A stretch of DNA of 64,000 nt from Pseudomonas shahriarae (GCF_014268455.2 NZ_CP077085.1:1178001-1242000); one strand, 5' to 3'; shown: positions 9,040 to 17,501, counted from the first letter of the stretch. Program-made: numbers and translations. The notes: a model not told the origin generated them from the letters alone.

Positions 9040-9453
9040 TTAGTACGGCAGCGAGCGTAGTGACAGGGGCTTGTGTTTCAGGTTTGGCTTTGCGAGACGC
9101 TTGATCATTGCGCGCCAGGTGTCGCGCTGGTTGAGCAGCGTTTCGAGTGTGTTGCACAACTGTTCTGGACTGCACCCACTGATCAATTGTTGACGCAGCC
9201 AGAGCGCACCACTTTCCGGTGATTGGGCCAGCGCTCCTTGGAAGTGGTTCAGGCTGGCGCGTCCCAATCGCATCCAGTTTTGCAGGGTGGATTTGTCGGG
9301 CCGTTCCTGAGTCAGTTGCACACTTAACAGCAGCACTGGGCCAGAGCGCCGTAAGACAATCTCATCGTTGCCCTCCATCAGGCTGATGTGTTCAGTTTGG
9401 TCGTTCATCCAGCGGGCAATCAGCGCATCCACCTTACTGCACGCCGTCAGCAA
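9040..9453 (-). CDS. hrpG: HrpG, T3SS regulator/chaperone-like protein
   Basis: Small protein between hrpF and hrcC, the place of hrpG in P. syringae. HrpG there is a YscG-like chaperone fold that pairs with HrpF and also binds HrpV to free HrpS. The longest frame uses TTG 9453 (137 residues, overlapping hrpF by 20 bases). GTG 9432 (130 residues) and ATG 9408 (122 residues) are alternatives and none has a strong ribosome site, so the start is uncertain. No sequence motif is diagnostic; identity is by position and size. Confidence 0.75.
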   Translation of the reverse strand: MLTACSKVDALIARWMNDQTEHISLMEGNDEIVLRRSGPVLLLSVQLTQERPDKSTLQNWMRLGRASLNHFQGALAQSPESGALWLRQQLISGCSPEQLCNTLETLLNQRDTWRAMIKRLAKPNLKHKPLSLRSLPY

Positions 9454-9652
9454 CTATTTTGAGAATGGTATGGCTGGCGCGAACGGCCTCGTTGTAGGCG
9501 ATCAACGAGTAACGCTCCTGTTTCATCAACTCAGCGAACAAATACTCATCGAAATCTGTGTTGGCAAAATCTTCGTTTATATCGGCTGCCTTGTTTATGC
9601 TGCTCTGCAGTTGTCTGAGCAGGTTCTTTTTCACGTCGTGGTGGAAATCCAT
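9434..9652 (-). CDS. hrpF: HrpF, small T3SS protein (YscE-like)
   Basis: First gene of the hrpF-hrpG-hrcC-hrpT-hrpV operon. The 72-residue product is all-helical, acidic and without a signal, as expected for HrpF, whose partner in P. syringae is HrpG in a pair resembling the YscE/YscG pilin chaperone. An AGGAG ribosome site lies just upstream of ATG 9652. An hrp box (separate entry) stands about 27 bases upstream of the start codon, so the 5' leader would be short. Confidence 0.83.
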   Translation of the reverse strand: MDFHHDVKKNLLRQLQSSINKAADINEDFANTDFDEYLFAELMKQERYSLIAYNEAVRASHTILKIVADGVQ

Positions 9653-9678
9653 ATATTTTTCTCCTGATGTGTCTGAGC

Positions 9679-9706
9679 TATGTGGTTCCCCTCAAATTTC
9701 AGTTCC
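9679..9706 (-). promoter_or_regulatory. hrp box (HrpL-dependent promoter) for hrpF operon
   Basis: Reading the minus strand: GGAACT, 15 bases, CCACATA. The consensus for the ECF sigma factor HrpL is GGAACC-N15/16-CCACNNA, so 12 of 13 fixed or semi-fixed positions agree and only the last base of the -35 element differs. It lies directly upstream of hrpF, in the gap after hrpE, and fits the operon structure known in P. syringae. Confidence 0.82.
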
Positions 9707-9757
9707 ATTTGTTTCGGTGTTTATTGATACATCTGTTCGGCAACGCTCCCTGACCCG

Positions 9758-10351
9758 TCAGGCACCTGGTGTTTGCACGTCACGGACCAGTACTGTTTCG
9801 CACAGGCTGGCCCAGTTGATACAGAAGTCCCCTTCCTCCGTTTCCAATACCAGGGATTGAGGACGGACCCGGTCATCAGGACGTAGTGTCCAAAACGTGG
9901 CGTGCTGCCTGGAAAGACAGCGTTCTACCTCGGCACACTCAAGTGGGTGACAGAGGAGTGTTGCCTTGCCTGATGGAACTTGAGTCGCCAGTAATTGCTT
10001 GACCAAGGCGCTAAGGCGCTGTGCCACAGGTGCCTCTTCAAGCAGGCAGAGGATGGTCTGGTTGGCAATAGAGGTGGCATATTGCTCCAGGTTGTCGCAC
10101 ATAACGTGCTGTTGTTTTTCCCATTCCTTGAGTTGCGCATTGGCCCGCCGCCAGAACTCCAGTGTGAGCTTTTCAAGGGCTTTTTCCCGGTGTTCGGTTG
10201 CCTGGCGCAGCAGTTCCTTGGCTTGGACCTTGGCACGGCTCAACAATTGACTGGCCCTGCGGCAATCCGCCAGCATTTCCTGGGAAATCAGGGTTTGCGG
10301 TAATCCTGGAGCACCGGTGCGCAACTCGATTTTACGTATGTTCAACATCAT
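9758..10351 (-). CDS. hrpE: HrpE, T3SS ATPase stator (SctL)
   Basis: SctL proteins connect the ATPase HrcN to the sorting platform and hold it in check. The 197-residue product has a long charged helical N-terminal half (about 25-100, with RAKVQAKELLRQATEHREKA), as in the FliH/SctL family, and a globular C-terminal half. It is the last gene of the hrpA operon, overlapping hrpD by about 20 bases. A second ATG directly follows the first, so the start may be 3 bases further in. Confidence 0.85.
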   Translation of the reverse strand: MMLNIRKIELRTGAPGLPQTLISQEMLADCRRASQLLSRAKVQAKELLRQATEHREKALEKLTLEFWRRANAQLKEWEKQQHVMCDNLEQYATSIANQTILCLLEEAPVAQRLSALVKQLLATQVPSGKATLLCHPLECAEVERCLSRQHATFWTLRPDDRVRPQSLVLETEEGDFCINWASLCETVLVRDVQTPGA

Positions 10352-10913
10352 CCGTTCTCTGCTCAGTTTGATAAGTGAAGGATTGCTCGCTTGGCATGGT
10401 GGTTGCTCGCCAGACTATGGCCTGCCACAGCGTGTCCAGGCGGTTTCGAGCGTCATTGAGTGCGGGTGTGTGCTCTTCAGGGGGGTGGGTCCGACGGCGC
10501 TCAAACCGCAATCGAAGGCGTTGCCAGATGGCTGGGGTTACCCAGGCACGTAGCAATTGCAGTGGGTCTTCTTTACCGGACAACAGCGTGTCTGGGCGTA
10601 GTGCCTTGGACAGGCGCTGACACCACTCGTATTGGTCTTGGCTCAACTGGCTATCGGTGGCGGGGCGACAAACGTTGTCCAGCAGCGCCAGCATGCTCTC
10701 GAGTTGCTCCTGGGGGGCCAGCGCCAAGCGAAGGATTGTGGAGTGGGGCGTGGGCGGCAGGCAGGGTTCGATACCCAGCCGGGTATTCACGAAAACGTGC
10801 CGTGGGTGGTACAGGGCGCTCTGTGCATGATATTCGTCGAAGTTGCCCCAGTCGCTGTGTGAAAACTTCCACGGGAAAGCCCACCATCGGGCCCACTCCA
10901 ACTGCTCACTCAT
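10332..10913 (-). CDS. hrpD: HrpD, sorting platform accessory protein (SctK)
   Basis: I start at ATG 10913, which overlaps the hrcJ stop by 8 bases (ATGAGTGA) and gives 193 residues; the longer frame runs back through hrcJ. The position between hrcJ and hrpE is that of hrpD in P. syringae, a SctK-family protein that bridges the sorting platform (SctQ) and the inner-membrane ring. It has no membrane segment. The family is poorly conserved in sequence, so context is the main evidence. Confidence 0.8.
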   Translation of the reverse strand: MSEQLEWARWWAFPWKFSHSDWGNFDEYHAQSALYHPRHVFVNTRLGIEPCLPPTPHSTILRLALAPQEQLESMLALLDNVCRPATDSQLSQDQYEWCQRLSKALRPDTLLSGKEDPLQLLRAWVTPAIWQRLRLRFERRRTHPPEEHTPALNDARNRLDTLWQAIVWRATTMPSEQSFTYQTEQRTDDVEHT

Positions 10914-11694
10914 GGGCCGGGGTGGCCGTGGTGAGTGTCTCACGCCGCAGGCGTTGACCACGCCTATGCCAGAACAGGGCGCCAGCCGGTACAAGTACTA
11001 TGACGGCGGCTATCAACGCGAGGGTGCTGCGCCAAAAAACAAGGTCATCGCCCGGTATCAGAAACGGGCCGAAATAGCTCAGGCGTTGCTGCTCCTGGTA
11101 AGCCGTTGCGGGTACGAATACCACGGTCAGTTTTTGTGAGTTATCGACGGCCGTGGCCATGCCGGGAATGCTACTGGCGACCATCCGCCGGACGCGTCCG
11201 TGGATACTGTCAGGCTCCAGTCGCGGATCGTGTTTGATAAAGACCGAAGCGGATGCAGGTTGCACGGGTTCTCCAGGTGCAACGCGTTCTGGCAACACTA
11301 CGTGGACCCGGGCGACAATCACCCCATCGATATTTGACAAGGTCGCCTCCAACTCCTGGGACAAGGCGTAGATGTAGCGGGCACGTTCCTCCAGTGGGGT
11401 GGAGATGACGCCTTCCTTGCGAAAGGTATCGCCCATTGTGGCGCGGGCCATCTTGGGCAAACCGACGGCATCAAGTGTACGCACTGCACGACTGATATCG
11501 GCGCTGTTCACTCGTACAACCACACCATCTTTGGCGGGGATTTTCTGGGCGCGTATGTGTTTGTCTGCCAGTTCCGCAATCACCTCATTGGCTTCCTGCT
11601 CGGAAAGCTGGCGATGGAGTTCGACACTGTCATTACACCCCGTGAGCACTAATGTCAGAGATAAAACCAACCCGGTGACCAGGAGACGAATCAT
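10906..11694 (-). CDS. hrcJ: HrcJ, T3SS inner-membrane ring lipoprotein (SctJ)
   Basis: Lipoprotein that forms the inner ring of the T3SS base in the inner membrane and periplasm. The 262-residue sequence has a signal with lipobox LTGC (Cys20), two ring-building domains (about 20-80 and 110-185, the second with DGVIVARVHVVLPE), and a C-terminal membrane helix near 222-242 followed by a short basic tail. All these are standard for SctJ/YscJ. It lies between hrpB and hrpD in the same order as P. syringae. Confidence 0.96.
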   Translation of the reverse strand: MIRLLVTGLVLSLTLVLTGCNDSVELHRQLSEQEANEVIAELADKHIRAQKIPAKDGVVVRVNSADISRAVRTLDAVGLPKMARATMGDTFRKEGVISTPLEERARYIYALSQELEATLSNIDGVIVARVHVVLPERVAPGEPVQPASASVFIKHDPRLEPDSIHGRVRRMVASSIPGMATAVDNSQKLTVVFVPATAYQEQQRLSYFGPFLIPGDDLVFWRSTLALIAAVIVLVPAGALFWHRRGQRLRRETLTTATPAHE

Positions 11695-11700
11695 GTTTAC

Positions 11701-12075
11701 CTACTGCAGGTTGCTGATTTTTTCGATGAGCTGGGCACCCTTTGAGAGGCCCTTGACCAGCATCTGTGTTCCCAGCACCGTAGTGGACAGTTGGGTGGAG
11801 TAGCCGAGCGAGAAGTTTTCTCTCGTGCCGTTCCCCATCGCTTTCAGGGCTCTGCCCATATAGTTTGACGATTTGAGCAACTGGTTGGACATGTCCGTGA
11901 GGGCGTTCGGCGTAACCGTTGGGGCTACGGCTATTGCAGCTTGGCCTGAGTGCTCCAGGCTTGAGATGAAAAAGTTCACATCCTCGCTTTGGAACACAGG
12001 AGATGTAGCCATTGTGGAGGTTTTCAGGCGCTTTTCATCGGTTGATGAAAACGCCTGTAGCGCTTCTGTACGCAT
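11701..12075 (-). CDS. hrpB: HrpB, T3SS inner rod protein (SctI)
   Basis: A 124-residue protein directly upstream of hrcJ, where P. syringae has hrpB. SctI proteins form the short inner rod or adaptor between the export gate and the needle or pilus and are themselves secreted. The N-terminal half is polar; the C-terminal half, from about residue 60, is helical with regularly spaced hydrophobic residues (GTQMLVKGLSKGAQLIEKIS), as in other SctI proteins. The first about 20 residues carry several charges. Identity is by position, size and the C-terminal pattern. Confidence 0.82.
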   Translation of the reverse strand: MRTEALQAFSSTDEKRLKTSTMATSPVFQSEDVNFFISSLEHSGQAAIAVAPTVTPNALTDMSNQLLKSSNYMGRALKAMGNGTRENFSLGYSTQLSTTVLGTQMLVKGLSKGAQLIEKISNLQ

Positions 12076-12102
12076 ATAAAATCCCGAAGCCAGACAGTGA
12101 GG

Positions 12103-12134
12103 CTGCGTCCCCTGCCAGGAGGCAGGGGACGCAG
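12103..12134 (-). promoter_or_regulatory. 14-bp perfect stem-loop between hrpA and hrpB
   Basis: Two 14-base arms (CTGCGTCCCCTGCC and its exact reverse complement) flank a 4-base loop. The element lies between the stop of the small first gene and hrpB. On the transcribed strand no run of T follows, so it is not a classical terminator. In this place it more likely stabilises the upstream hrpA message or reduces read-through into the rest of the operon; that role is inferred. Confidence 0.7.
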
Positions 12135-12138
12135 TGGG

Positions 12139-12318
12139 TTATCGCATTGCTTCAATATTTTTTTTCTGTTCACTCAGCTTGAAGGATTCGTTACCTTCCT
12201 TCAGGGATTCACGCTGGATGGCTCTACGTTGTGCTTTCAGGTCTGCGTTATCTCCGTCGCCAAAACCAAAATTTGAAGAGCCGCCACTATTACTATTACC
12301 AACGCCACTGACACCCAT
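12139..12318 (-). CDS. hrpA: Small T3SS protein, HrpA-type pilin candidate
   Basis: A 59-residue frame from ATG 12318 to TAA 12139, too short for many gene finders. It has a GGAG ribosome site 9 bases upstream and an hrp box 97 bases upstream of its start. The N-terminal third is Gly/Ser/Asn rich (MGVSGVGNSNSGGSS), and the rest is a charged helix ending in KKNIEAMR. A flexible N terminus followed by one helix is what a secreted Hrp pilin needs. It is first in the operon, the place of hrpA in P. syringae (about 110 residues there), and is followed by hrpB with no hrpZ between. Function is inferred from position. Confidence 0.66.
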   Translation of the reverse strand: MGVSGVGNSNSGGSSNFGFGDGDNADLKAQRRAIQRESLKEGNESFKLSEQKKNIEAMR

Positions 12319-12414
12319 ATTTGTTTACTCCATGATCATTAACGTAAAAGGTGGTTGCTGACAGTGTTTCAAATGCCCCTTGACGTTGGGCAGTCAAAGC
12401 CTGTAGCCATTATC

Positions 12415-12442
12415 TATGTGGTTGCAAATAGCATGTCGTTCC
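12415..12442 (-). promoter_or_regulatory. hrp box (HrpL-dependent promoter) for hrpA operon
   Basis: Minus strand: GGAACG, 15 bases, CCACATA. It agrees with the HrpL consensus GGAACC-N15/16-CCACNNA except for the last base of the -35 element. It lies in the gap between the hrpS-like gene and the small hrpA candidate and would give a leader of roughly 90 bases. Confidence 0.8.
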
Positions 12443-12495
12443 AAAGCCTGTGGGAGCAGCTGTATCGAAATATGTCCTTGTTGAGCAGTCTTCAT

Positions 12496-13419
12496 TCACT
12501 CCAGCGATATTCCCAGTTGCTTCATTCGATGGTAGAGCGTGCGTTTGGCGATATTCAGTTCGGTCGCCACACTGTCCACGTTATAAACATGGCGGCGCAG
12601 GGATTCTTCAATCAGAAGTTTCTCTATTTGCTGCAAGCGTTCTTTTAAGTTCAAATTATTGTCTTCGGTGCTCATTAAAGGCACTGAAGTTGGAGGCAGT
12701 CCCAGCACGAAACGCTTGGCGGTTGAGCGCAACTCTCGGACGTTACCGCGCCATGGGTGACACAGCAATTGTTGAATGAGGGTGCTGGGCGGTTGTGGAA
12801 CTGGGCACTTAAAGTACTCTGCCTCTTGCCGGATCATGTTAAAAAATAACGGAATAATCCGCTCGGGGCGTTCACGTAAGGGGGGGAGGGTGATGTTGAC
12901 GACATTCAGGCGAAAGTACAGGTCTCGTCTGAACGCACCTTGTTCCACCATGTCGTGCAGCGAATGTTGGGCTGAGGCTATGATGCGTATGTCCAGCGGG
13001 ATAAACCGCGTAGAGCCCAGCCGCTCGACACCCCGAGCCTCCAGCACACGCAGCAACTTCGCTTGCAAAGTGAGTGGCATGCTATCGATTTCATCCAGGT
13101 ATAAAGTGCCCAGATGGGCGGCTTCAATAAATCCTGCACGTGATTGTATGGCCCCGGTATAGGCGCCACTGTTGACTCCGAACAGTTGGCTTTCTGCAAG
13201 GCTTTCCGGTATCGCTGCGCAATTGATGGCAACAAAGTTACCTTTTCGATGAGATAAACGGTGCACACGTTGCGCCAGTGTATCTTTACCAGTGCCTGTT
13301 TCGCCCAACAGCAATATATCGATGTTCTGCGTGGCGGTATTGTGGATTGTGCTTTCGATATCCGGGCACTCGGTTAGCGATGTGTCAGTCTCGAACTCGT
13401 ACTGATAGGAGGTCGACAT
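12496..13419 (-). CDS. hrpS: HrpS/HrpR-like sigma-54 activator
   Basis: Enhancer-binding protein expected to switch on hrpL with sigma-54. The 307 residues hold only an AAA+ domain and a Fis-type helix-turn-helix; no receiver or sensor domain is present, as in HrpR and HrpS. Walker A GETGTGKD is at 39-46, the sigma-54 contact loop reads GAYTGA at 85-90 (usually GAFTGA), Walker B LYLDEID is near 106-112, and the HTH lies near 275-303. P. syringae has two such genes in tandem; only one is here. GGAG stands 10 bases before ATG 13419. Confidence 0.88.
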   Translation of the reverse strand: MSTSYQYEFETDTSLTECPDIESTIHNTATQNIDILLLGETGTGKDTLAQRVHRLSHRKGNFVAINCAAIPESLAESQLFGVNSGAYTGAIQSRAGFIEAAHLGTLYLDEIDSMPLTLQAKLLRVLEARGVERLGSTRFIPLDIRIIASAQHSLHDMVEQGAFRRDLYFRLNVVNITLPPLRERPERIIPLFFNMIRQEAEYFKCPVPQPPSTLIQQLLCHPWRGNVRELRSTAKRFVLGLPPTSVPLMSTEDNNLNLKERLQQIEKLLIEESLRRHVYNVDSVATELNIAKRTLYHRMKQLGISLE

Positions 13420-13755
13420 ATTGCTGTTGCTCCAATAATGTGTCGCTTCACTATTGTGGGACTAAAGTTTGTTATATGTTGGTAAGTAGATAGTAAAATT
13501 TCTGGATTGTCATCGTGGTTAAAAATGGTAAATGGCGGCTTTGTTGTGCGAAAGGCTTGGTGGCCTGGGGTTTTATATAAGTCAAGTGTCTGGTTGTGTG
13601 GATATGCTTATTCTCGGCAGGAATAGTCTACAAGTAGCTGTGAGTTTTCTGTTGAGAAGATTTTTTGTCTGCGGAGTGGAATATTTGTATTTGAATCTTT
13701 TGATTTATAAGGTAAGTGATTGTTTCGTTGTGATGGGTAACAGAAATCATCGCCC
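13420..13755. other. AT-rich intergenic region at T3SS cluster edge
   Basis: About 335 bases without a convincing gene, clearly richer in A and T (and in GT runs) than the surrounding DNA. It should contain the promoter of the hrpS-like gene and marks the boundary between the T3SS genes and the conserved ychF block. Frames that cross it continue antisense into ychF and are not supported. I see no tRNA, integrase or direct repeat that would define an insertion site. Confidence 0.6.
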
Positions 13756-13790
13756 ACAAAAAAGCCGATGCAGAGCATCGGCTTTTTGTT
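13756..13790. terminator. Bidirectional terminator after ychF
   Basis: GCCGATGC / AGA / GCATCGGC stem flanked by A-runs on one side and T-runs on the other, so it can work on either strand. It lies about 25 bases past the ychF stop and probably ends the prs-rplY-pth-ychF side transcripts. Confidence 0.88.
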
Positions 13791-13815
13791 CTACCGCTTG
13801 GATCGTACAGCCAGC

Positions 13816-14916
13816 TTACACGTTGAAGCGGAAGTGCATCACATCGCCATCCTTGACGACATATTCCTTGCCTTCCAGGCGCCATTTACCGGCTTCCTTG
13901 GCCCCGGCTTCACCCTTGAACTGGATAAAGTCGTTGTAGGCGATCACTTCCGCGCGGATAAAGCCTTTTTCGAAGTCGGTGTGGATCACACCGGCAGCCT
14001 GTGGCGCGGTGGCGCCGACCTTGACGGTCCAGGCACGTACTTCTTCGACGCCGGCGGTGAAGTAGGTCTGCAGGTGCAGCATTTCGTAGCCCGCACGGAT
14101 CACGCGGTTCAGGCCAGGCTCTTCCAGGCCCAGGGCCTCGAGGAACATGTCTTTCTCTTCGCCGTCTTCAAGTTCGGCGATTTCCGCTTCGATCTTGTTG
14201 CAGACCGGTACAACCATTGCGCCTTCTTCTTCGGCAATGGCCAGGACCACGTCGAGCAGCGGGTTGTTCTCGAAACCGTCTTCAGCCACGTTGGCGATGT
14301 ACATCACAGGCTTGGTGGTCAGCAGGTGGAAGCCCTTGATCACGGCCTTTTCGTCGACGCTCATGTTCTTCATCAGGCTGCGTGCCGGCTTGCCCAGGGT
14401 GAAGTGTGCGATCAACTGCTCCAGCAGGGCCTTCTGGACCACTGCGTCCTTGTCGCCGCCTTTGGCGTTGCGCGTGACCTTTTGCAGTTGCTTCTCGCAG
14501 CTGTCGAGGTCGGCGAAGATCAGTTCCAGGTCGATGATCTCGATGTCGCGTTTCGGGTCGACGCTGTTGGAGACGTGAATCACGTTCTCGTCTTCAAAGC
14601 AGCGGACCACGTGGGCGATGGCATCGGTCTCACGGATGTTGGCGAGGAACTTGTTGCCCAGGCCTTCACCTTTCGACGCGCCAGCCACCAGGCCGGCGAT
14701 GTCGACGAACTCCATGGTGGTCGGCAGGATGCGCTTGGGATTGACGATGGCCGCCAGGGCCTCCAGGCGCGGATCGGGCATTGGCACGATACCGGTGTTG
14801 GGTTCGATGGTGCAGAAGGGGAAGTTCTCCGCCGCAATACCGGACTTGGTCAGGGCGTTGAACAGGGTGGACTTGCCGACGTTAGGTAAGCCGACGATGC
14901 CGCAATTGAATCCCAT
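13816..14916 (-). CDS. ychF: YchF, ribosome-associated ATPase of the Obg family
   Basis: Cytoplasmic P-loop protein (also called OLA1) that binds ATP or GTP and associates with the ribosome; linked to stress responses. The 366-residue product begins with [20 protein letters not shown], containing the P-loop, has a coiled-coil insertion in the middle (about 135-200) and ends with a TGS domain ([15 protein letters not shown]... to the C terminus). Length is standard. It follows pth by about 20 bases on the same strand, as in other pseudomonads. Confidence 0.97.
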   Translation of the reverse strand: MGFNCGIVGLPNVGKSTLFNALTKSGIAAENFPFCTIEPNTGIVPMPDPRLEALAAIVNPKRILPTTMEFVDIAGLVAGASKGEGLGNKFLANIRETDAIAHVVRCFEDENVIHVSNSVDPKRDIEIIDLELIFADLDSCEKQLQKVTRNAKGGDKDAVVQKALLEQLIAHFTLGKPARSLMKNMSVDEKAVIKGFHLLTTKPVMYIANVAEDGFENNPLLDVVLAIAEEEGAMVVPVCNKIEAEIAELEDGEEKDMFLEALGLEEPGLNRVIRAGYEMLHLQTYFTAGVEEVRAWTVKVGATAPQAAGVIHTDFEKGFIRAEVIAYNDFIQFKGEAGAKEAGKWRLEGKEYVVKDGDVMHFRFNV

Positions 14917-14938
14917 GGTGTTTCCCCTCGCAAAAAAG

Positions 14939-15523
14939 TCAGGCCTTCTGGCTGTGCAGGTTTTTCATCGCACGGTTCCATTCACCGGCGAAGATATCCG
15001 GCAGCACGCCGAGGGCAAAGTCGATGCTGGCATCGAGTTTTTCCTGTTCGGCGCGTGGCGCACGACCCAGGACGAAATTTGAAACCATACTGGCAACGCC
15101 TGGGTGGCCAATGCCGAGCCGCAGGCGGTAAAACGTATTCTGATTGCCCAACTGCGCAATGATGTCGCGCAGGCCATTATGACCGCCGTGGCCGCCGCCT
15201 TGCTTGAGCTTGGCAACGCCGGGTGGCAGGTCCAGTTCGTCATGGGCCACCAGGATTTCTTCGGGTTTGATCCGGAAGAAGCCCGCAAGCGCCGCGACAG
15301 CCTGGCCGCTGCGGTTCATGTAGGTGGTGGGAATCAGCAGACGAACATCCTGACCCTGATGCGAGAAGCGTCCGGTCAGGCCAAAATATTTGCGATCGGC
15401 CACCAGATTGATGCCTTGGGCGTGGGCGATGCGCTCAACAAAAAGGGCCCCCGCGTTGTGCCGGGTCTGTTCGTATTCGGCGCCTGGATTTCCCAGGCCA
15501 ACGATCAGTTTAATGGCAGTCAC
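14939..15523 (-). CDS. pth: Peptidyl-tRNA hydrolase
   Basis: Frees tRNA from prematurely released peptidyl-tRNA. The 194-residue sequence starts [20 protein letters not shown] and has the catalytic histidine in RHNAG near residue 22, the FMN-free Pth fold, and the conserved [12 protein letters not shown] segment near 110-120. Family length is about 190. It lies between rplY and ychF, the usual arrangement in gamma-proteobacteria, and is probably co-transcribed with ychF. Confidence 0.97.
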   Translation of the reverse strand: MTAIKLIVGLGNPGAEYEQTRHNAGALFVERIAHAQGINLVADRKYFGLTGRFSHQGQDVRLLIPTTYMNRSGQAVAALAGFFRIKPEEILVAHDELDLPPGVAKLKQGGGHGGHNGLRDIIAQLGNQNTFYRLRLGIGHPGVASMVSNFVLGRAPRAEQEKLDASIDFALGVLPDIFAGEWNRAMKNLHSQKA

Positions 15524-15692
15524 GACAGGGGCCCTTCCTTTGGAGTTGTGGATAACATCGCCGCAACCTCATTGCGGCGAAAGTGGACGACAGGAGCTCA
15601 CTTATCCAGAGATAAACTTCGCGTTATCGCCCGCTTTCTCGCTACGTTTCGGTCCGCGATGTTTCCTCAAGCTCCGACGTTACAGAGAGAAA

Positions 15693-16301
15693 TTACTCTG
15701 CAGCGGTTTCGCCAGCTTCTTCATCTGCAGCGACTACACGTGGAGCGTGGACGTTGGCAACAGCCTTGTCGTCATCGTGAGCCAGGGCAACGAACTCAAC
15801 GCCTTTCGGGGCCTTGAGGTCGGACAGGTGAATGATGGTGCCGATTTCAGCGGCCGACAGGTCGACTTCGATGAACTCAGGCAGATCTTTCGGCAGGCAG
15901 CTTACTTCCAGCTCGGTAGTGGTGTGGGAAATAACACCACCTTTCTTGACCGGAGCTTCTTCACCAACAAAGTGCACAGGTACGATAGCGGTCAGTTTCT
16001 GACCTGCTACGACGCGTACGAAGTCAGCGTGCAGCACGTGACCTTTAGCTGGGTGACGTTGCAGGGCCTTGATGATGACGTTCTGCTTTTTGCCGCCAAC
16101 GTTCAGCTCGATGATGTGGCTGTAGGCCGCATCGTTTTCGAGCAGTTTGGCAATTTCTTTAGCCAGCATGCTGATGGACTCAGGGGCTTTTTCGCCACCG
16201 TAGACTACAGCTGGAACCAGGCTTGCGAGACGACGCAGGCGGCGGCTCGCACCTTTCCCCAGGTCGGAACGCAGTTCAGCATTCAAAGTAAAATCGTTCA
16301 T
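15693..16301 (-). CDS. rplY: Ribosomal protein L25 (general stress protein Ctc type)
   Basis: 5S rRNA-binding ribosomal protein of the long (Ctc/TL5) form: an N-terminal L25 domain to about residue 95 and a C-terminal beta domain, then an acidic alanine-rich tail. I start at ATG 16301, giving [28 protein letters not shown] just upstream is a good ribosome site, and the longer frame adds eight residues without support. The product has 202 residues. The 170-base gap to pth holds nothing I recognise. Confidence 0.96.
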   Translation of the reverse strand: MNDFTLNAELRSDLGKGASRRLRRLASLVPAVVYGGEKAPESISMLAKEIAKLLENDAAYSHIIELNVGGKKQNVIIKALQRHPAKGHVLHADFVRVVAGQKLTAIVPVHFVGEEAPVKKGGVISHTTTELEVSCLPKDLPEFIEVDLSAAEIGTIIHLSDLKAPKGVEFVALAHDDDKAVANVHAPRVVAADEEAGETAAE

Positions 16302-16366
16302 GTTGTATCTCCAAAATAACCACATTCGCCCCAGCGTTTGCGACCAGCGCTAAAGGCGATATGGGC

Positions 16367-16409
16367 AAAAAAGCCCCGCCCCAGCATTGTGCTGGGGCGG
16401 GGCGCTTTT
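16367..16409. terminator. Terminator between prs and rplY
   Basis: A 14-base GC-rich stem (GCCCCGCCCCAGCA and its complement, loop TTG) bounded by A-run and T-run. It ends the prs transcript, so rplY has its own promoter in the next 60 bases. Confidence 0.9.
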
Positions 16410-16439
16410 CGTCAGGTTGATGCCGCCAGGGTTTGACCC

Positions 16440-17381
16440 TTAGCGGAACATCGCGCTGATCGATTCTTCATTGCTGATACGGCGAACCGCCTCAGCAACA
16501 ACCGGTGCGATATCCAGTTGACGGATACGTGCACAGGCTTGAGCAGCAGCGGACAACGGGATGGTGTTAGTCACCACCAGTTCATCCAGCACAGAGTTCT
16601 CGATGTTCTCGATCGCTCGGCCCGACAGCACAGGGTGTGTGCAGTAGGCGAAGACTTTAGCCGCACCGTGCTCTTTCAAGGCTTTTGCCGCGTGGCACAA
16701 GGTGCCGGCGGTATCAACCATGTCATCGACCAGAATACAGGTACGCCCTTCGACATCACCGATGATATGCATCACTTCAGAGTGATTGGCTTTCTCGCGG
16801 CGTTTGTCGATGATCCCGAGGTCCACGCCCAGGGATTTGGCAACAGCCCGTGCACGCACGACGCCACCAATGTCCGGGGACACGATCATCAGGTTTTCAA
16901 AGCGCTGGTCTTCGATGTCATCCACCAGAACGGGGGAGCCGTAGATGTTATCTACCGGAATATCGAAGAACCCCTGGATTTGGTCAGCGTGCAGGTCAAC
17001 CGTGAGAACACGGTCGATACCTACCACGGTCAGCATGTCAGCGACGACTTTCGCGCTGATAGCCACACGTGCGGAACGCGGACGGCGATCCTGACGGGCA
17101 TAACCAAAGTAAGGGATTACAGCTGTGATTCGAGTCGCTGAGGAGCGGCGGAAGGCATCAGCCATCACGACGAGTTCCATCAGGTTATCGTTGGTCGGAG
17201 CGCAAGTCGGCTGAATAATGAAAACATCTTTACCGCGGACATTTTCATTGATCTCGGCTGTAATTTCGCCGTCGGAAAACTTACCGACAGAGATGTCACC
17301 GAGAGGGATATGCAGCTGACGTACGACACGTCGAGCCAGATCGGGGTTAGCGTTCCCCGTAAAGACCATCATCTTGGACAC
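16440..17381 (-). CDS. prs: Ribose-phosphate pyrophosphokinase
   Basis: Makes PRPP from ribose 5-phosphate and ATP, the precursor for purines, pyrimidines, histidine, tryptophan and NAD. The 313-residue sequence contains the signature [11 protein letters not shown] and the PRPP-binding loop [10 protein letters not shown]. The start is GTG ([10 protein letters not shown]), matching other Pseudomonas Prs proteins in length; ATG three codons later is an alternative. It lies between rplY and tRNA-Gln. Confidence 0.97.
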   Translation of the reverse strand: MSKMMVFTGNANPDLARRVVRQLHIPLGDISVGKFSDGEITAEINENVRGKDVFIIQPTCAPTNDNLMELVVMADAFRRSSATRITAVIPYFGYARQDRRPRSARVAISAKVVADMLTVVGIDRVLTVDLHADQIQGFFDIPVDNIYGSPVLVDDIEDQRFENLMIVSPDIGGVVRARAVAKSLGVDLGIIDKRREKANHSEVMHIIGDVEGRTCILVDDMVDTAGTLCHAAKALKEHGAAKVFAYCTHPVLSGRAIENIENSVLDELVVTNTIPLSAAAQACARIRQLDIAPVVAEAVRRISNEESISAMFR

Positions 17382-17426
17382 GCGCAGTACCTAGAGGCTG
17401 AGGGTAACCTGGATGAGTATAGAAAA

Positions 17427-17501
17427 TGGCAGGGGCGGCTGGATTCGAACCAACGCATGGCAGGATCAAAACCTGCTGCCTTACCGCTTGGCGACGCCCC
17501 T
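17427..17501 (-). tRNA. tRNA-Gln (anticodon TTG)
   Basis: A 75-base cloverleaf with encoded CCA end. The acceptor stem AGGGGCG pairs with CGCCCCT. The anticodon stem GCAGG/CCTGC encloses TTTTGAT, with anticodon TTG (UUG, glutamine), and the T-arm GGTTCGAATCC is standard. tRNA-Gln between ispE and prs is the usual Pseudomonas arrangement. Confidence 0.97.

Noticed and set aside
12449..12470. TGTGGGAGCAGCTGTATCG near the hrpA promoter as a REP element
   Set aside because: Only a fragment resembling the REP core and no inverted partner nearby.
13532..13939. 135-residue + strand frame across the AT-rich seam
   Set aside because: No ribosome site or motif; its second half is antisense to the C-terminal TGS region of ychF.
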